Positions 35,356-44,318 of a stretch of 64,000 nucleotides of DNA are shown here, one piece after another. Each line of letters begins with the position of its first letter. The stretch's first letter is position 1. Source of the DNA: Kitasatospora gansuensis (GTDB lineage Bacteria; Actinomycetota; Actinomycetes; Streptomycetales; Streptomycetaceae). The stretch covers positions 124,001 through 188,000 of the forward strand of contig NZ_JACHJR010000001.1 in NCBI RefSeq assembly GCF_014203705.1, read 5' to 3'. The notes under the pieces are model-generated. The model did not search any database. It had not been told where the DNA came from and saw nothing but the letters and a program-made list of their open reading frames with translations. The translations under genes and the position numbers were made by a program.

Positions 35356-36126
35356 TCAGGGGTGCAGACGGTCGAAGAGCAACTGAACGGCGCCGGTCAC
35401 CGGATGGCGGACCGGGTGGGCCCGGACCCCGAACACCTCGGCGAACAGTTCGGGCGACAGCACCTCCCCCGGCGGCCCGGAGGCCACGATCCGGCCACCG
35501 GCGATCACGTACAGCAGGTCGCAGTGGGCGGCGGCCAGGTTGAGGTCGTGCAGCGCCGTGAGCACGGTCAGGCCGCTGCTCCGGACCAGCGACAGCACCT
35601 CCAACTGGTGTGCGATGTCCAGGTGGTTGGTGGGTTCGTCCAGGACCAGCACCTTCGGCTGCTGGACCAGCGCCCGGGCGATCAGCACCCGTTGCTTCTC
35701 GCCGCCCGAGAGCTGGAGGAACCCCCGGTCCGCCAGGTGCCCGGCGCCGACCCGGGCCAGCGCCGCCGCGCAGTCCGCCGCGTCCTCCGGGCCCGGCGCA
35801 CCGAAGCCGCGCCGGTGCGGCAGCCTGCCCATGCCGACCACCTCGGCGACGGTGAAGTCGAACTCGGCCACCGTCTCCTGCGGCAACGCGCCGACCCGGC
35901 GGGCGCCCTCACGGGGCGTCAGGCCGTGCAGGTCGTCGCCGTCCAGCCGGACCGCGCCGGCCGCCGGGCGCAGCGCCCGGTACACGCAGCGCAGCAGGGT
36001 GGACTTCCCGCTGCCGTTCGGCCCGACCAGGCCGAGCACCTGGCCGCTCGCGGCCCGTACGGTGACCTCGTGCACCAGTCTGGTCCCGGCGATCTCGACC
36101 GAGACGTCCTCGATGTCGACGCGCAT
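35356..36126 (-). CDS. btuD: ABC transporter ATPase, cobalamin-type
   Basis: 256 residues, one ABC domain: Walker A GPNGSGKST, signature LSGGEKQRV, Walker B VLVLDEPTNHLD, His switch TALHDLN. The subfamily is FecE/BtuD/HmuV. It lies between the permease (25 bases) and the binding protein (14 bases) in one operon under the cobalamin riboswitch. Confidence 0.88.
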   Translation of the reverse strand: MRVDIEDVSVEIAGTRLVHEVTVRAASGQVLGLVGPNGSGKSTLLRCVYRALRPAAGAVRLDGDDLHGLTPREGARRVGALPQETVAEFDFTVAEVVGMGRLPHRRGFGAPGPEDAADCAAALARVGAGHLADRGFLQLSGGEKQRVLIARALVQQPKVLVLDEPTNHLDIAHQLEVLSLVRSSGLTVLTALHDLNLAAAHCDLLYVIAGGRIVASGPPGEVLSPELFAEVFGVRAHPVRHPVTGAVQLLFDRLHP

Positions 36127-36151
36127 CAGCGCCCCCTCCCCTGAGCGGCCA

Positions 36152-37231
36152 TCAGCGGCCGCCGAAGCTGTAGCTGCGGCGGCGCATCAGCAGCAGGAAA
36201 CACGGCACCCCGAGCACGGCGGTGATCACGCCGACCGGCAGTTCGGCGGGGGCGAGCAGCAGCCGGGAGACGATGTCCACCCAGACCAGCAGCACCGCGC
36301 CGAGCAGCGGGGCGATCGTCAGCACCCGCCGGTGGTCGGCGCCGACCAGCATCCGGGCCAGGTGCGGGACCATCAGGCCGACGAAGCCGATCGCGCCGCT
36401 GACCGCGACCACCGTGCCGGTGACGGCGGCGGTGACCACGAACAGCGCCCGGCGCAGCCGGGAGGCGTCCACGCCCAGCGCGGCGGCGGTCTCGTCACCC
36501 ATCGCCAGCACGTCCAACTGCCCGGCGCGGCACAGCAGATAGGCGGTGCCGGCCAGCACGGTGCCGGCGGCGATCGGGACCGACGCCCAGGTGGCGCCGC
36601 CGAGGCTGCCGAGCAGCCACATCATCGCGGTCCGGGCGGCCTCGCCGCGTTCGGCGGAGAAGACCATCAGCGAGGTGACGGCGGAGAAGCCGTACGCCAG
36701 CGCGGTGCCGGTGAGCACCAGGCGGAGCGGGGTGAGCCCCTGGGCGGTCCTGGCGACCGCGTAGACCAGCACCATGGCGGCCAGCGCCGAGGCGAACGCG
36801 GAGGCGGACAGCGCCCAGACGCCGAGCGAGGCGAACGCGCCCAGCAGCAGGACGGCGTTGGCGCCGACGGCCGCGCCGGAGGAGATGCCGAGCACGAACG
36901 GGTCGGCGAGCGCGTTGCGCACCATCGCCTGGACGGCGACGCCGGTCGCGGACAGTCCGGCGCCGACCACGGCGGCCAGCACGGTCCTGGGCAGCCGGAT
37001 CTCCCAGACGATGGTGTAGCCGGCCAGCTGCTCGGCGCTGATCCGACCACCCGTCAGACCGGCCCGCAGGTACTCCAGCACCGTCCCCCAGCCGATCCCG
37101 GAGGAGCCCAGCGCGACGCCGCAGACCAGCGAGACCAGCAGGGCGAGGGTCAGTCCGGCGGCCAGCGCCGGGGTCCGGGCGGGCGGATGGGCGGTTTTGG
37201 GTATCGGCGGCGCGGCTACGGCGGTGCTCAC
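36152..37231 (-). CDS. btuC: FecCD-family permease, cobalamin-type
   Basis: 359 residues with about ten membrane helices. FecCD signatures include RLPRTVLAAVVGAGLSATG, LGISSGAAVGA and FVGLMVPHLARMLVG. GTG start after AAGG. First gene downstream of the cobalamin riboswitch, which identifies it as the B12 (corrinoid) channel rather than a siderophore one. Confidence 0.87.
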   Translation of the reverse strand: MSTAVAAPPIPKTAHPPARTPALAAGLTLALLVSLVCGVALGSSGIGWGTVLEYLRAGLTGGRISAEQLAGYTIVWEIRLPRTVLAAVVGAGLSATGVAVQAMVRNALADPFVLGISSGAAVGANAVLLLGAFASLGVWALSASAFASALAAMVLVYAVARTAQGLTPLRLVLTGTALAYGFSAVTSLMVFSAERGEAARTAMMWLLGSLGGATWASVPIAAGTVLAGTAYLLCRAGQLDVLAMGDETAAALGVDASRLRRALFVVTAAVTGTVVAVSGAIGFVGLMVPHLARMLVGADHRRVLTIAPLLGAVLLVWVDIVSRLLLAPAELPVGVITAVLGVPCFLLLMRRRSYSFGGR

Positions 37232-37329
37232 GGCTGGCGGCCTTCGCGTCGAGCCGTGGCGTACGGGCGACGCGCCTGGGCCCGCCCACCCTGAGGTCCG
37301 CGCAGGTGGGCGCGCCGTGCCGCATCCCC

Positions 37330-37468
37330 TCGCAGTCCGCGGCGAGTTGTCGGGAGGTCAGCGCCGCCGAGGGCGATCGGGCTCACGGACCGTCAGAGGT
37401 CCGTCCACCGTTGCGGGTCAGCGCCGGACTCTCACCGGACTTTCCCCTCGGGACGCTCCCGCAGCATA
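37330..37468 (-). promoter_or_regulatory. Cobalamin riboswitch
   Basis: Read on the minus strand, the leader contains GAGGGGAAAGTCCGGTGAGA followed by GTCCGGCGCTGACCCGCAAC and GGT, which is the conserved core of the adenosylcobalamin riboswitch (GGGAA-CCGGTG-CCGG-CTGNCCCGCAAC). Further stems follow to about 37330. It stands about 100 bases before the permease start, so B12 binding should shut off expression of the transporter. The outer limits are approximate. Confidence 0.88.
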
Positions 37469-37473
37469 ACAAC

Positions 37474-37512
37474 ACCGGTGGAGCCGCCCGCCGCGCGACG
37501 GCTCCACCCGGT
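37474..37512 (-). terminator. Terminator of the SGNH/FG-GAP gene
   Basis: accggtggagccg pairs with cggctccacccggt (one bulged C) around a 12-base loop, directly after the stop at 37524 and before the riboswitch transcript begins. Confidence 0.75.
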
Positions 37513-37523
37513 CCGACGCGGCG

Positions 37524-39059
37524 TCAGGCGCCCGTGGCGATCCGGCCCCGGACGGTCCAGCCGCCGCCGGCGTCCCCGCCGTTCCACAGGTACGCGTCGG
37601 CGGCGCCGTCGGTCCCGGTCACCAGGTAGTCGGCGTGGCCGTCGCCGTCGAAGTCCGCGAAGTGCACCTGGGTCTGATCGCTCGTCACCCCGGTCGCGAT
37701 CCGGGCGCCGGTGCTCCAGCCGCCGTGGTTGTCGCCGCCCCGGTTCAGGAACGCCTGCACCGCGCCGTCGGTCCCGATCAGCTCGTAGTCGGCCCGGCCG
37801 TCCCCGTCGAAGTCGGCAAACCGCACCCGGGCCCGGTCCGCCGTCACACCGGTCGCCACCTGGCCCTGCGCGTACCAGCCGCCGTGGTTGTCGCCGCCCC
37901 GGTTCAGGTAGAGCTGGACCGCGCCGCTGTCGGTGAAGTGCAGGTAGTCGGTCTGGCCGTCGCCGTCCCAGTCCACGAACCGGACCTTGGACTGATCGGT
38001 GGTCAGGCCGCCCGCCACCTGGCCGCGCACCTCCCAGCCGCCGTGCCCGTCCCCGCCCCGGTTCAGGTACGCCTGGACCGAGCCATTCGGGTTGATCATC
38101 AGGTAGTCGGCCCGGCCGTCCCCGTCGAAGTCCGCGAACCTGACCCGGCTGCGGTCGGTGGTCAGGCCGGTCGCCACCTGACCCTGCGGCTCCCAGCCGC
38201 CCTGACCGTCCCCGCCCCGGTTCAGGAACGCCTGCACCGTGCCGTCGTCGTTGACGACGACGTAGTCGGTGCGGCCGTCACCGTCCCAGTCCGCCCACCG
38301 CACCCGGCCGTTCGCACCGGACTCGGTCCCCGCCCGGGGGGCCGCCGGGCGGGCGGTCCAGCCGTCGGTGAACGCCTGGTCCAGCCGGTCGTAGAAGTTC
38401 CGGGCCAGCTTCGCGTAGCCGGCGTCGTTCGGGTGCAGGCCGTCGGGCAGTTCGGCCATCGGGAGCTCGGGTGCGGCGACGTAGCCGAGCTTCTTGCCCT
38501 CGGCCCTGCGGTCCCTGGCCAGCTGCTCGGCCGCCTCGTTGTACAGCGGGATCAGGCCGGTGTCGTTCACCGTCGTGGGTATCAGGCCCTGCAGGACGAC
38601 CGTGACGCCGGGCCGGTCCGCGAAGATCCGGTCCACCAGGGCGGCCAGCCGGTCCTTGGCGTGCTCCCGGTCCACGCCCCGGTTCAGGTCGTTGATCCCG
38701 ATGTGCAGCAGGACGACGTCGGGCCGGGCCGTCGCGAGCCAGCCGTCCACCCCGCTCCGGATGTCGTCGATCATGTACCCGCTGTGACCCTCGGTGTCGG
38801 GGTCGGCCATCGCCCCGATCTGCCGGGACCCGACGAAGTCCACGCCGTACCGGGCCTGACCCGCCGCCAGCTGGGCCAACGGCAGCCGGTAGCCGACGCC
38901 GGTCCGGCTGCCGGCGCCTTCGGTGATCGAGTCACCGAGCGTCAGCACCCGCAGGGTCTGCGGGGGTGCGGGCACGGCCGCCGAGGCGCCGGTGGCTCCG
39001 GTCAGGGCGGCGCTCACGCCGACGAGTGCGGTCAGGGAGGCTGCCAGCAAACGCTTCAT
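37524..39059 (-). CDS. Secreted SGNH hydrolase with FG-GAP/VCBS repeats
   Basis: 511 residues: signal peptide (cleavage near ASAAV), an SGNH/GDSL esterase domain with block I LTLGDSITEG (Ser44), block III GINDLN and block V DGLHPND, then five FG-GAP/VCBS-like repeats from about residue 260, each with a DxDGDGxxDY calcium-binding loop (ADWDGDGRTDY, ADFDGDGRADY). Likely a secreted esterase or lipase-like enzyme whose repeats form a beta-propeller and need calcium. ATG at 39059 chosen because it begins the signal peptide. Confidence 0.85.
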   Translation of the reverse strand: MKRLLAASLTALVGVSAALTGATGASAAVPAPPQTLRVLTLGDSITEGAGSRTGVGYRLPLAQLAAGQARYGVDFVGSRQIGAMADPDTEGHSGYMIDDIRSGVDGWLATARPDVVLLHIGINDLNRGVDREHAKDRLAALVDRIFADRPGVTVVLQGLIPTTVNDTGLIPLYNEAAEQLARDRRAEGKKLGYVAAPELPMAELPDGLHPNDAGYAKLARNFYDRLDQAFTDGWTARPAAPRAGTESGANGRVRWADWDGDGRTDYVVVNDDGTVQAFLNRGGDGQGGWEPQGQVATGLTTDRSRVRFADFDGDGRADYLMINPNGSVQAYLNRGGDGHGGWEVRGQVAGGLTTDQSKVRFVDWDGDGQTDYLHFTDSGAVQLYLNRGGDNHGGWYAQGQVATGVTADRARVRFADFDGDGRADYELIGTDGAVQAFLNRGGDNHGGWSTGARIATGVTSDQTQVHFADFDGDGHADYLVTGTDGAADAYLWNGGDAGGGWTVRGRIATGA

Positions 39060-39263
39060 CAGGACGTTCCAGGTGGGTCGGTGGTGCAGGGTCCGGGACA
39101 CGGCGGGCTGCCGACCTGGTGGTCCCTCAGCCGTCGCCGGGTCACCACCGTTCCACAGGCCGGTCGCCCGGGCACCGGCGGGGGTGGGTCGTGTGCGGCC
39201 CGCTTCGCGCGTTTCCCCGCCGCCCCTCAGGTAGCGTGGTCGCACCAAAAGCGGAGGGCAGCC

Positions 39264-40178
39264 ATGGCAGGAGCACTCGACGGGAAGGTCGCCCTGGTCG
39301 CGGGCGCGACCAGGGGCGCGGGACGGGGCATCGCCGTCCAGCTGGGCGCCGCCGGGGCGACGGTGTACGTGACCGGGCGCAGCACCCGGGGACGGCGCTC
39401 GGAGTACGACCGTCCGGAGACGATCGAGGAGACCGCCGACCTGGTCACTGCGGCCGGCGGACACGGCATCGCGGTGGTGACGGACCATCTGGTCCCCGAG
39501 CAGGTCGCCGCGCTGGTCCGCCGAATCGACACCGAGCAGGGTCGGCTGGACCTGCTGGTGAACGACATCTGGGGCGGCGAACAACTCTTCGAGTGGAACA
39601 GCACCGTCTGGGAGCACGACCTCGACCACGGCCTGCGCCTGCTGCGCCTCGCGGTGGAGACCCACGCCATCACCAGTCACCACGCGCTGCCGCTGCTGCT
39701 GCGCACGCCGGGCGGCCTGGTGGTCGAGATGACCGACGGCACCGAGGAGTACAACCGCACCCGCTACCGGGTCTCGTTCTTCTACGACCTGGCCAAGTCC
39801 GCCGTCCTGCGGATGGCCTTCTCGCTCGGCCACGAACTCGGCCCGCGCGGCGCCACCGCCGTGGCCCTGACGCCTGGTTGGCTGCGCTCGGAGCTGATGC
39901 TCGACACCTTCGGCGTCACCGAGGCGAACTGGCGGGACGCGATCGCCAAGGTGCCGCACTTCGGCATCTCCGAGACCCCCTCGTACGTCGGCCGCGCGGT
40001 CGCGGCCCTCGCCGCCGACCCGGACGTCGCCCGCTGGAACGGGCAGTCCCTCTCCAGCGGCCAACTCGCCCGGGTCTACGGCTTCACCGACCTCGACGGC
40101 AGCCGGCCGGACGCCTGGCGCTACATGGTCGAGGTCCAGGACCCCGACCTGCCCGCCGACCCGACCGGCTACCGCTGA
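39264..40178 (+). CDS. SDR-family oxidoreductase
   Basis: 304 residues. Cofactor motif VAGATRGAGRGIAVQL (the TGxxxGxG type), VNDIWGG in place of NNAG, and a catalytic Tyr/Lys in SFFYDLAKSAVLRM, preceded by the Ser-equivalent region VVEMTDG. This matches the SDR subgroup of short-chain dehydrogenases with unusual NDIWGG motif that is common in actinomycetes. ATG at 39264 follows GGAGGG. Substrate unknown. Confidence 0.88.
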   Translation: MAGALDGKVALVAGATRGAGRGIAVQLGAAGATVYVTGRSTRGRRSEYDRPETIEETADLVTAAGGHGIAVVTDHLVPEQVAALVRRIDTEQGRLDLLVNDIWGGEQLFEWNSTVWEHDLDHGLRLLRLAVETHAITSHHALPLLLRTPGGLVVEMTDGTEEYNRTRYRVSFFYDLAKSAVLRMAFSLGHELGPRGATAVALTPGWLRSELMLDTFGVTEANWRDAIAKVPHFGISETPSYVGRAVAALAADPDVARWNGQSLSSGQLARVYGFTDLDGSRPDAWRYMVEVQDPDLPADPTGYR

Positions 40179-40186
40179 GCGGCCCG

Positions 40187-40756
40187 TTACGGAAGGGCCG
40201 TGGCGAAGACGCCGCGTACGGCGGTGCCGTCCGGCCGGACCCAGCCCGCGACGACCTGGCCCGGGGCGCCCTCGCCCTCCAGGGGGTGCAGGACGCGGAT
40301 GACCTCGTAGTCGAAGGAGTCTCCGGTGGCCGGGTGCACCGTGACGGTCGGGTCCGCGGCATCGCTCCCGTTCTGCTGCTGCGGCACCGCCCGGCCGGCC
40401 AGCAGGGCGGCCAGCTCCATCATGAGAACGGGGTCGGCGGTCCCGTCGTAGATCCACCTGGTGCCCAGCACCCCGTGCTCGGAGGTGCCGATCAGCCCCG
40501 CCTCCGGCCCCGTCCCGTTCGGCGCGCCCCGGTAGCTCATCGGCACCAGGTACGCCACCGGATCGGGCCCGGCCGTGTCCACCACCACCATGAACTCGAT
40601 CCCCACCTCGCCCTCGGGATCGTCCAGCCGGAACCCGCCGCCCTTGACCAGCACCGGCGCCCGGTCCGCGCCGAGGTACCAGTGCTGGCGCGGCAGCCAC
40701 TCGGTGAGCAGGTCGAGTTTGCCGGGGTTCATGGTGGTCTGGTGGACGACGGCCAT
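40187..40756 (-). CDS. Maltokinase N-terminal cap-like protein
   Basis: 189 residues matching the free-standing Mak_N_cap-like domain proteins of actinomycetes, often labelled 1,4-alpha-glucan branching protein: LLTEWLPRQHWYLGADR and WIYDGTADPVLMMELAAL. It lacks the kinase domain of maltokinase, so it is not an enzyme by itself. May bind a sugar phosphate or act as a regulator; function unproven. Converges with the SDR gene. Confidence 0.72.
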   Translation of the reverse strand: MAVVHQTTMNPGKLDLLTEWLPRQHWYLGADRAPVLVKGGGFRLDDPEGEVGIEFMVVVDTAGPDPVAYLVPMSYRGAPNGTGPEAGLIGTSEHGVLGTRWIYDGTADPVLMMELAALLAGRAVPQQQNGSDAADPTVTVHPATGDSFDYEVIRVLHPLEGEGAPGQVVAGWVRPDGTAVRGVFATALP

Positions 40757-40933
40757 CGTGACTCCTTCGCGGTGGGTGGCCTGCGAGGCTACCAAGCGGC
40801 CGAAGCCGGTGGCAGAGAGATCGGATTGGTACAGACCAAAGTGTGGCCGCTGTGATAGAACGTCAGATCTGTGCCGCCGGTGATCAGGTGGCACGCGGCC
40901 CTCCGGCGTGGCGGGCGCCGAGGGGAGCAGTGA

Positions 40934-43900
40934 ATGGCACTGGCGGGGGTCGGGCGCCGATTCGGGCGGCACGGGCTGGTGCTCGCGTCCGTGGCCGTGA
41001 GCATCCTGGTGGCGACGGCGGTGCTGGCCGCGGTGGCCGGCCTGGCCCGGGCGGCAGCCACCGCGGGGGTGCGCGAGCGGCTCGCGGTCGACGCCGCCCG
41101 CTCGGTCGAGGTGAACGCGCGCTGGACGGCGCAGGGCCTGCCCGCGGCCGACCGGGCGGTGCACACCGCGCTGGTCCGGGTGATGGGCGGTACCCCGTTC
41201 CGTACCGAGACCGCGCTGCGCGCCGTCGGCGCGGTGGACCTGGCACTGCCGCCCGCCGGACGACGGCAGCTCACCGACACCACGCTCCCGGGACTCCCGG
41301 TCGCCCTGCCGGACCCCGGCCGGTACGCCCGGCTCCGCAGCGGCAGTTGGCCCGCCGCGAGCACCGCCGGCGGCGGGCTGCGGGTCGCCCTCCCCGAGGC
41401 CGTCGCCGACCGGCTCGGCCTGGACAGCGGCGGCAGCACGGTCATCCACGACCCGGTCACCGGCGGCCCGCTCGAGCTCACCGTGACCGGCGTCTACCGG
41501 CCCGATCCGGCGGCCGCCGCGATCTGGTCCGGGCTCGGCGGCGCCGACCGCGAGGCCCCGGACCTGCTGGTGGCCGACGGCGCCCAACTGACCGCGCTGC
41601 CCGGCTTCCGTGACCGGATGGTGGCCGTCTGGCTGGCCCTGCCCGACACCGGCCGGCTCAGCCTGTCCGAACTGGTCCAGCTACGCGACCGGTCGGCCGC
41701 CTTCGCCGGTTCGGACACCACCCGCTCGGTCTACCGCGGCGGCGCCGTGGCGCTGACCGACACCAGCGTGCGCAGCGCCCTGCCCGCGGCGGTCGACCGC
41801 CAGGTGCTCCCGTCCCTGACGGCCCGGGCCGAGGTCGCCGTGCCGCTCGCCCTGCTCGCCGTGCTCGCCGCGGTGGTCCTGATCCTGACGGCCCGTCGGC
41901 TGGCCGACTCGCTCGCCGGCGAGCGGGCGCTCCAGCGCTCCCGGGGAGCCGGTGCGGTCCGGCTGCTCGCGGTGACGGCCGGTGAGTGGGCACTGGCCGC
42001 CGTCCCGGCGGCGGCCGCCGGGCTGCTGCTGGCCGAGCCGTTGCTCCGCGCCGTCCTGCGGGGCGCCGGGGTGCACGGCCTGGCGGCGGACGGTGCCCGG
42101 AGCGCCTGGTGGACCGCCGCCTTCGCGCTCGCGGTCCACGGCGCGGCCCTGCTGCTGCCGCTGGCCCTGCAGGCGCTGGACCCGGGCGTCCAGCGGGCGC
42201 TGCGCGGGCGCCGGGCACCCGGGCTGGGCCTGCAGAAGGCCGGTGCGGACCTGGCGCTGCTCACCGTCGCGGTCCTCGGCTTCCTCCAACTGCGCCACTA
42301 CCGGAGCCTGTTGACGCAGCGTCCGGGCTACGGCTTCGACTCCGGGGTCGACCTGGTGCTGGTGCTCGCCCCGATGGCGATGGCGGTGGCCGGCGCGGTG
42401 CTGCTGCTGCGGCTGTTGCCACTGGCCGGGCGGCTGATGGAGCGGGCGGCCGGCCGGGCCCGAGGGCTGGTACTGCCGCTCGGCGGCTGGCAGTTGAGCC
42501 GCGACGCCGGCCGCCAGGCCGTTCCGGTCCTGGTGACGCTGCTGGCCGTGGCCTGCGGCAGTCTGGCCGCGGGGGTGCTGGCCGCGCTGCCCACCAGCGA
42601 CCGCGACCGGGCCGTCTTCCAGGTCGGCGCCGACCTGCGGCTCTCCGGGGTGTCCGGCCCGCCCGCGCAACGGCATGCCGCGCTGGCCGCGCTGCCGGGC
42701 GTCACGGGACTCACCCCCGTGGCCGAGCAGCCGGCCTTCGTGGGCGGCACGGTCGTCCGGACGGTCGCCGTCGACACCGCCGCTTCGGCCCTCGCTGGGC
42801 TGCCCGCGCTCCGCCCCGACCAGGCCGACCGTCCGGCCCCGGCCCTGCTGGCCCCGCTCACCGGAGCGCCCGCCCAGGGGCTCGCGGTACCGGGCCGGCC
42901 CACCGCGCTGGAGGCATCCGTCCGGGCCACCACCGACCTGCCGGTCCCCGGCTCCGGCCTGTTGCTGCAGCTCTGGGTCCAGGACGCCCACGGGCTGACC
43001 GACGTCCTGTCGGTGCCGTTGCCCGCCGACGGCCGCCCGCACACCCTGACCCTGCCGCTGGCCGACAGTGAGCGGCGCGCCCACCCGCTGACGGTCAGTC
43101 GGTTCGGTGTCCACTTCCCCGCCGAGCTGTCCGAGCGGACCACCCTGGACCTGCGGCTGACGGGAATCGGCGCCGTCGGCGCCGGTGGGCGCACCGAGTT
43201 GGCGCTCCCGCCGGGGCAGAGCTGGTTCCGCGCCGGTACGGCCTTCGGCCGCCCGGACGCTCTCGGCTGTCCCGTGGGCGGCGCCCCTGGCTCCGACTCC
43301 CCGGACGACGGCGGCGTGGTGGCCAGGCGGGCCACCGCCTGCAGCTGGCAGAGCGGCGGTCCGGACCTGTTGCACACGGTGCTGCGCTCCCAGCAGCCGT
43401 CGAGGATCTCGGACCTGGCCGGCCTGGACGCGGTCTTCGCGGTGCTCCCCGGCACCGGCACCACTAGGCCCTCGCCCGCTGCCCTGCCCGCCGTCGCCGA
43501 TCGCGCCCTGCTCGACGAGCTGAACACCGAGGTCGGCGCGATCGTCCAGCTCAGCTGGGAACAGAAGGGGCTGGTCCAGCCGATCCGGATCACCGGGGAG
43601 GTCGACGCGCTGCCCGGCTACGAGCGGGGCCGGGGCCACCTGCTGCTGGACCTGCGCGCGGTCGCCGCCGCTCGCGCGCCCACCGCGGAACCGCCGCCCG
43701 CCGACGCTCGCTGGTGGCTGAGCAGCGCCGACCCGGCCGCCACCCGGGCCGCCGTCGACGGCCACGGCGAACTCGGCCGGGCGCAGAGCGCCCGGCAGGT
43801 CGCCGCCGAGCTGAGCGCCGACCCGTTCCGGGCCGGACTGCGCTGTGCCTGGCTGCTGGTCCTGGTCACCGCGCCGCTGTTCGCGGTGACCGCGCTGACC

Positions 43901-44263
43901 CTGCACACGGTGGGCGCGGTCCGGGCCCGCCGACGGGAGTTCGCGGTGCTCCGCGCGCTGGGCGTACGGCGCGGCGAACTCACCGCGCTGCTCCGCGCCG
44001 AGCAGGTGGCGGTGACCGCGCTGCCGGTCCTGCTCGGTGGCCTGCTGGGGCTGCTGCTGACGGCCCTGCTGCTGCCGCTCGTCGTCCTGGAGGACAGCGC
44101 GGGCCCGCTCTTCCCGGCCCTGGCCGTCGCACCGGGCCGGCCCGCCGCCGCGCTCACGGTGCTGGCCAGCGGCCTGCTGCTGACCCTCGCGGTGCTGGTC
44201 CTCACCCGGCTGCTGGCCCGGGTCGACCTGGTCCGGGCCCTGCGTGCGGGGGACAGCGGATGA
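40934..44263 (+). CDS. FtsX-family ABC transporter permease (large)
   Basis: 1109 residues, two FtsX-like permease units: an N-terminal membrane helix, a ~240-residue extracytoplasmic region, a block of membrane helices (about residues 290-560), a second large extracytoplasmic region, and three C-terminal helices with the FtsX motif FAVTALTLHTVGAVRARRRE. This is the MacB/LolCE-like class that uses mechanical force on extracytoplasmic substrates instead of pumping. ATG at 40934 follows GAGGGGAG. First of three genes; the ATPase is third. Confidence 0.85.
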   Translation: MALAGVGRRFGRHGLVLASVAVSILVATAVLAAVAGLARAAATAGVRERLAVDAARSVEVNARWTAQGLPAADRAVHTALVRVMGGTPFRTETALRAVGAVDLALPPAGRRQLTDTTLPGLPVALPDPGRYARLRSGSWPAASTAGGGLRVALPEAVADRLGLDSGGSTVIHDPVTGGPLELTVTGVYRPDPAAAAIWSGLGGADREAPDLLVADGAQLTALPGFRDRMVAVWLALPDTGRLSLSELVQLRDRSAAFAGSDTTRSVYRGGAVALTDTSVRSALPAAVDRQVLPSLTARAEVAVPLALLAVLAAVVLILTARRLADSLAGERALQRSRGAGAVRLLAVTAGEWALAAVPAAAAGLLLAEPLLRAVLRGAGVHGLAADGARSAWWTAAFALAVHGAALLLPLALQALDPGVQRALRGRRAPGLGLQKAGADLALLTVAVLGFLQLRHYRSLLTQRPGYGFDSGVDLVLVLAPMAMAVAGAVLLLRLLPLAGRLMERAAGRARGLVLPLGGWQLSRDAGRQAVPVLVTLLAVACGSLAAGVLAALPTSDRDRAVFQVGADLRLSGVSGPPAQRHAALAALPGVTGLTPVAEQPAFVGGTVVRTVAVDTAASALAGLPALRPDQADRPAPALLAPLTGAPAQGLAVPGRPTALEASVRATTDLPVPGSGLLLQLWVQDAHGLTDVLSVPLPADGRPHTLTLPLADSERRAHPLTVSRFGVHFPAELSERTTLDLRLTGIGAVGAGGRTELALPPGQSWFRAGTAFGRPDALGCPVGGAPGSDSPDDGGVVARRATACSWQSGGPDLLHTVLRSQQPSRISDLAGLDAVFAVLPGTGTTRPSPAALPAVADRALLDELNTEVGAIVQLSWEQKGLVQPIRITGEVDALPGYERGRGHLLLDLRAVAAARAPTAEPPPADARWWLSSADPAATRAAVDGHGELGRAQSARQVAAELSADPFRAGLRCAWLLVLVTAPLFAVTALTLHTVGAVRARRREFAVLRALGVRRGELTALLRAEQVAVTALPVLLGGLLGLLLTALLLPLVVLEDSAGPLFPALAVAPGRPAAALTVLASGLLLTLAVLVLTRLLARVDLVRALRAGDSG

Positions 44264-44318
44264 GCCGCCAGGCGTACGGGTGGCAGGGCTGCGGACGGTT
44301 CGACGGGGGGAGCTCCAC

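Noticed and set aside
37600..38330. Regularly spaced repeats resembling an array
   Set aside because: They encode the FG-GAP repeats of the secreted hydrolase; units are about 150-155 bases and diverged, so not a CRISPR array.
37524..40700. Very long frame extending the SGNH hydrolase upstream to 40700
   Set aside because: The upstream part is antisense to the SDR gene; the signal peptide begins at 39059, so the real gene starts there.
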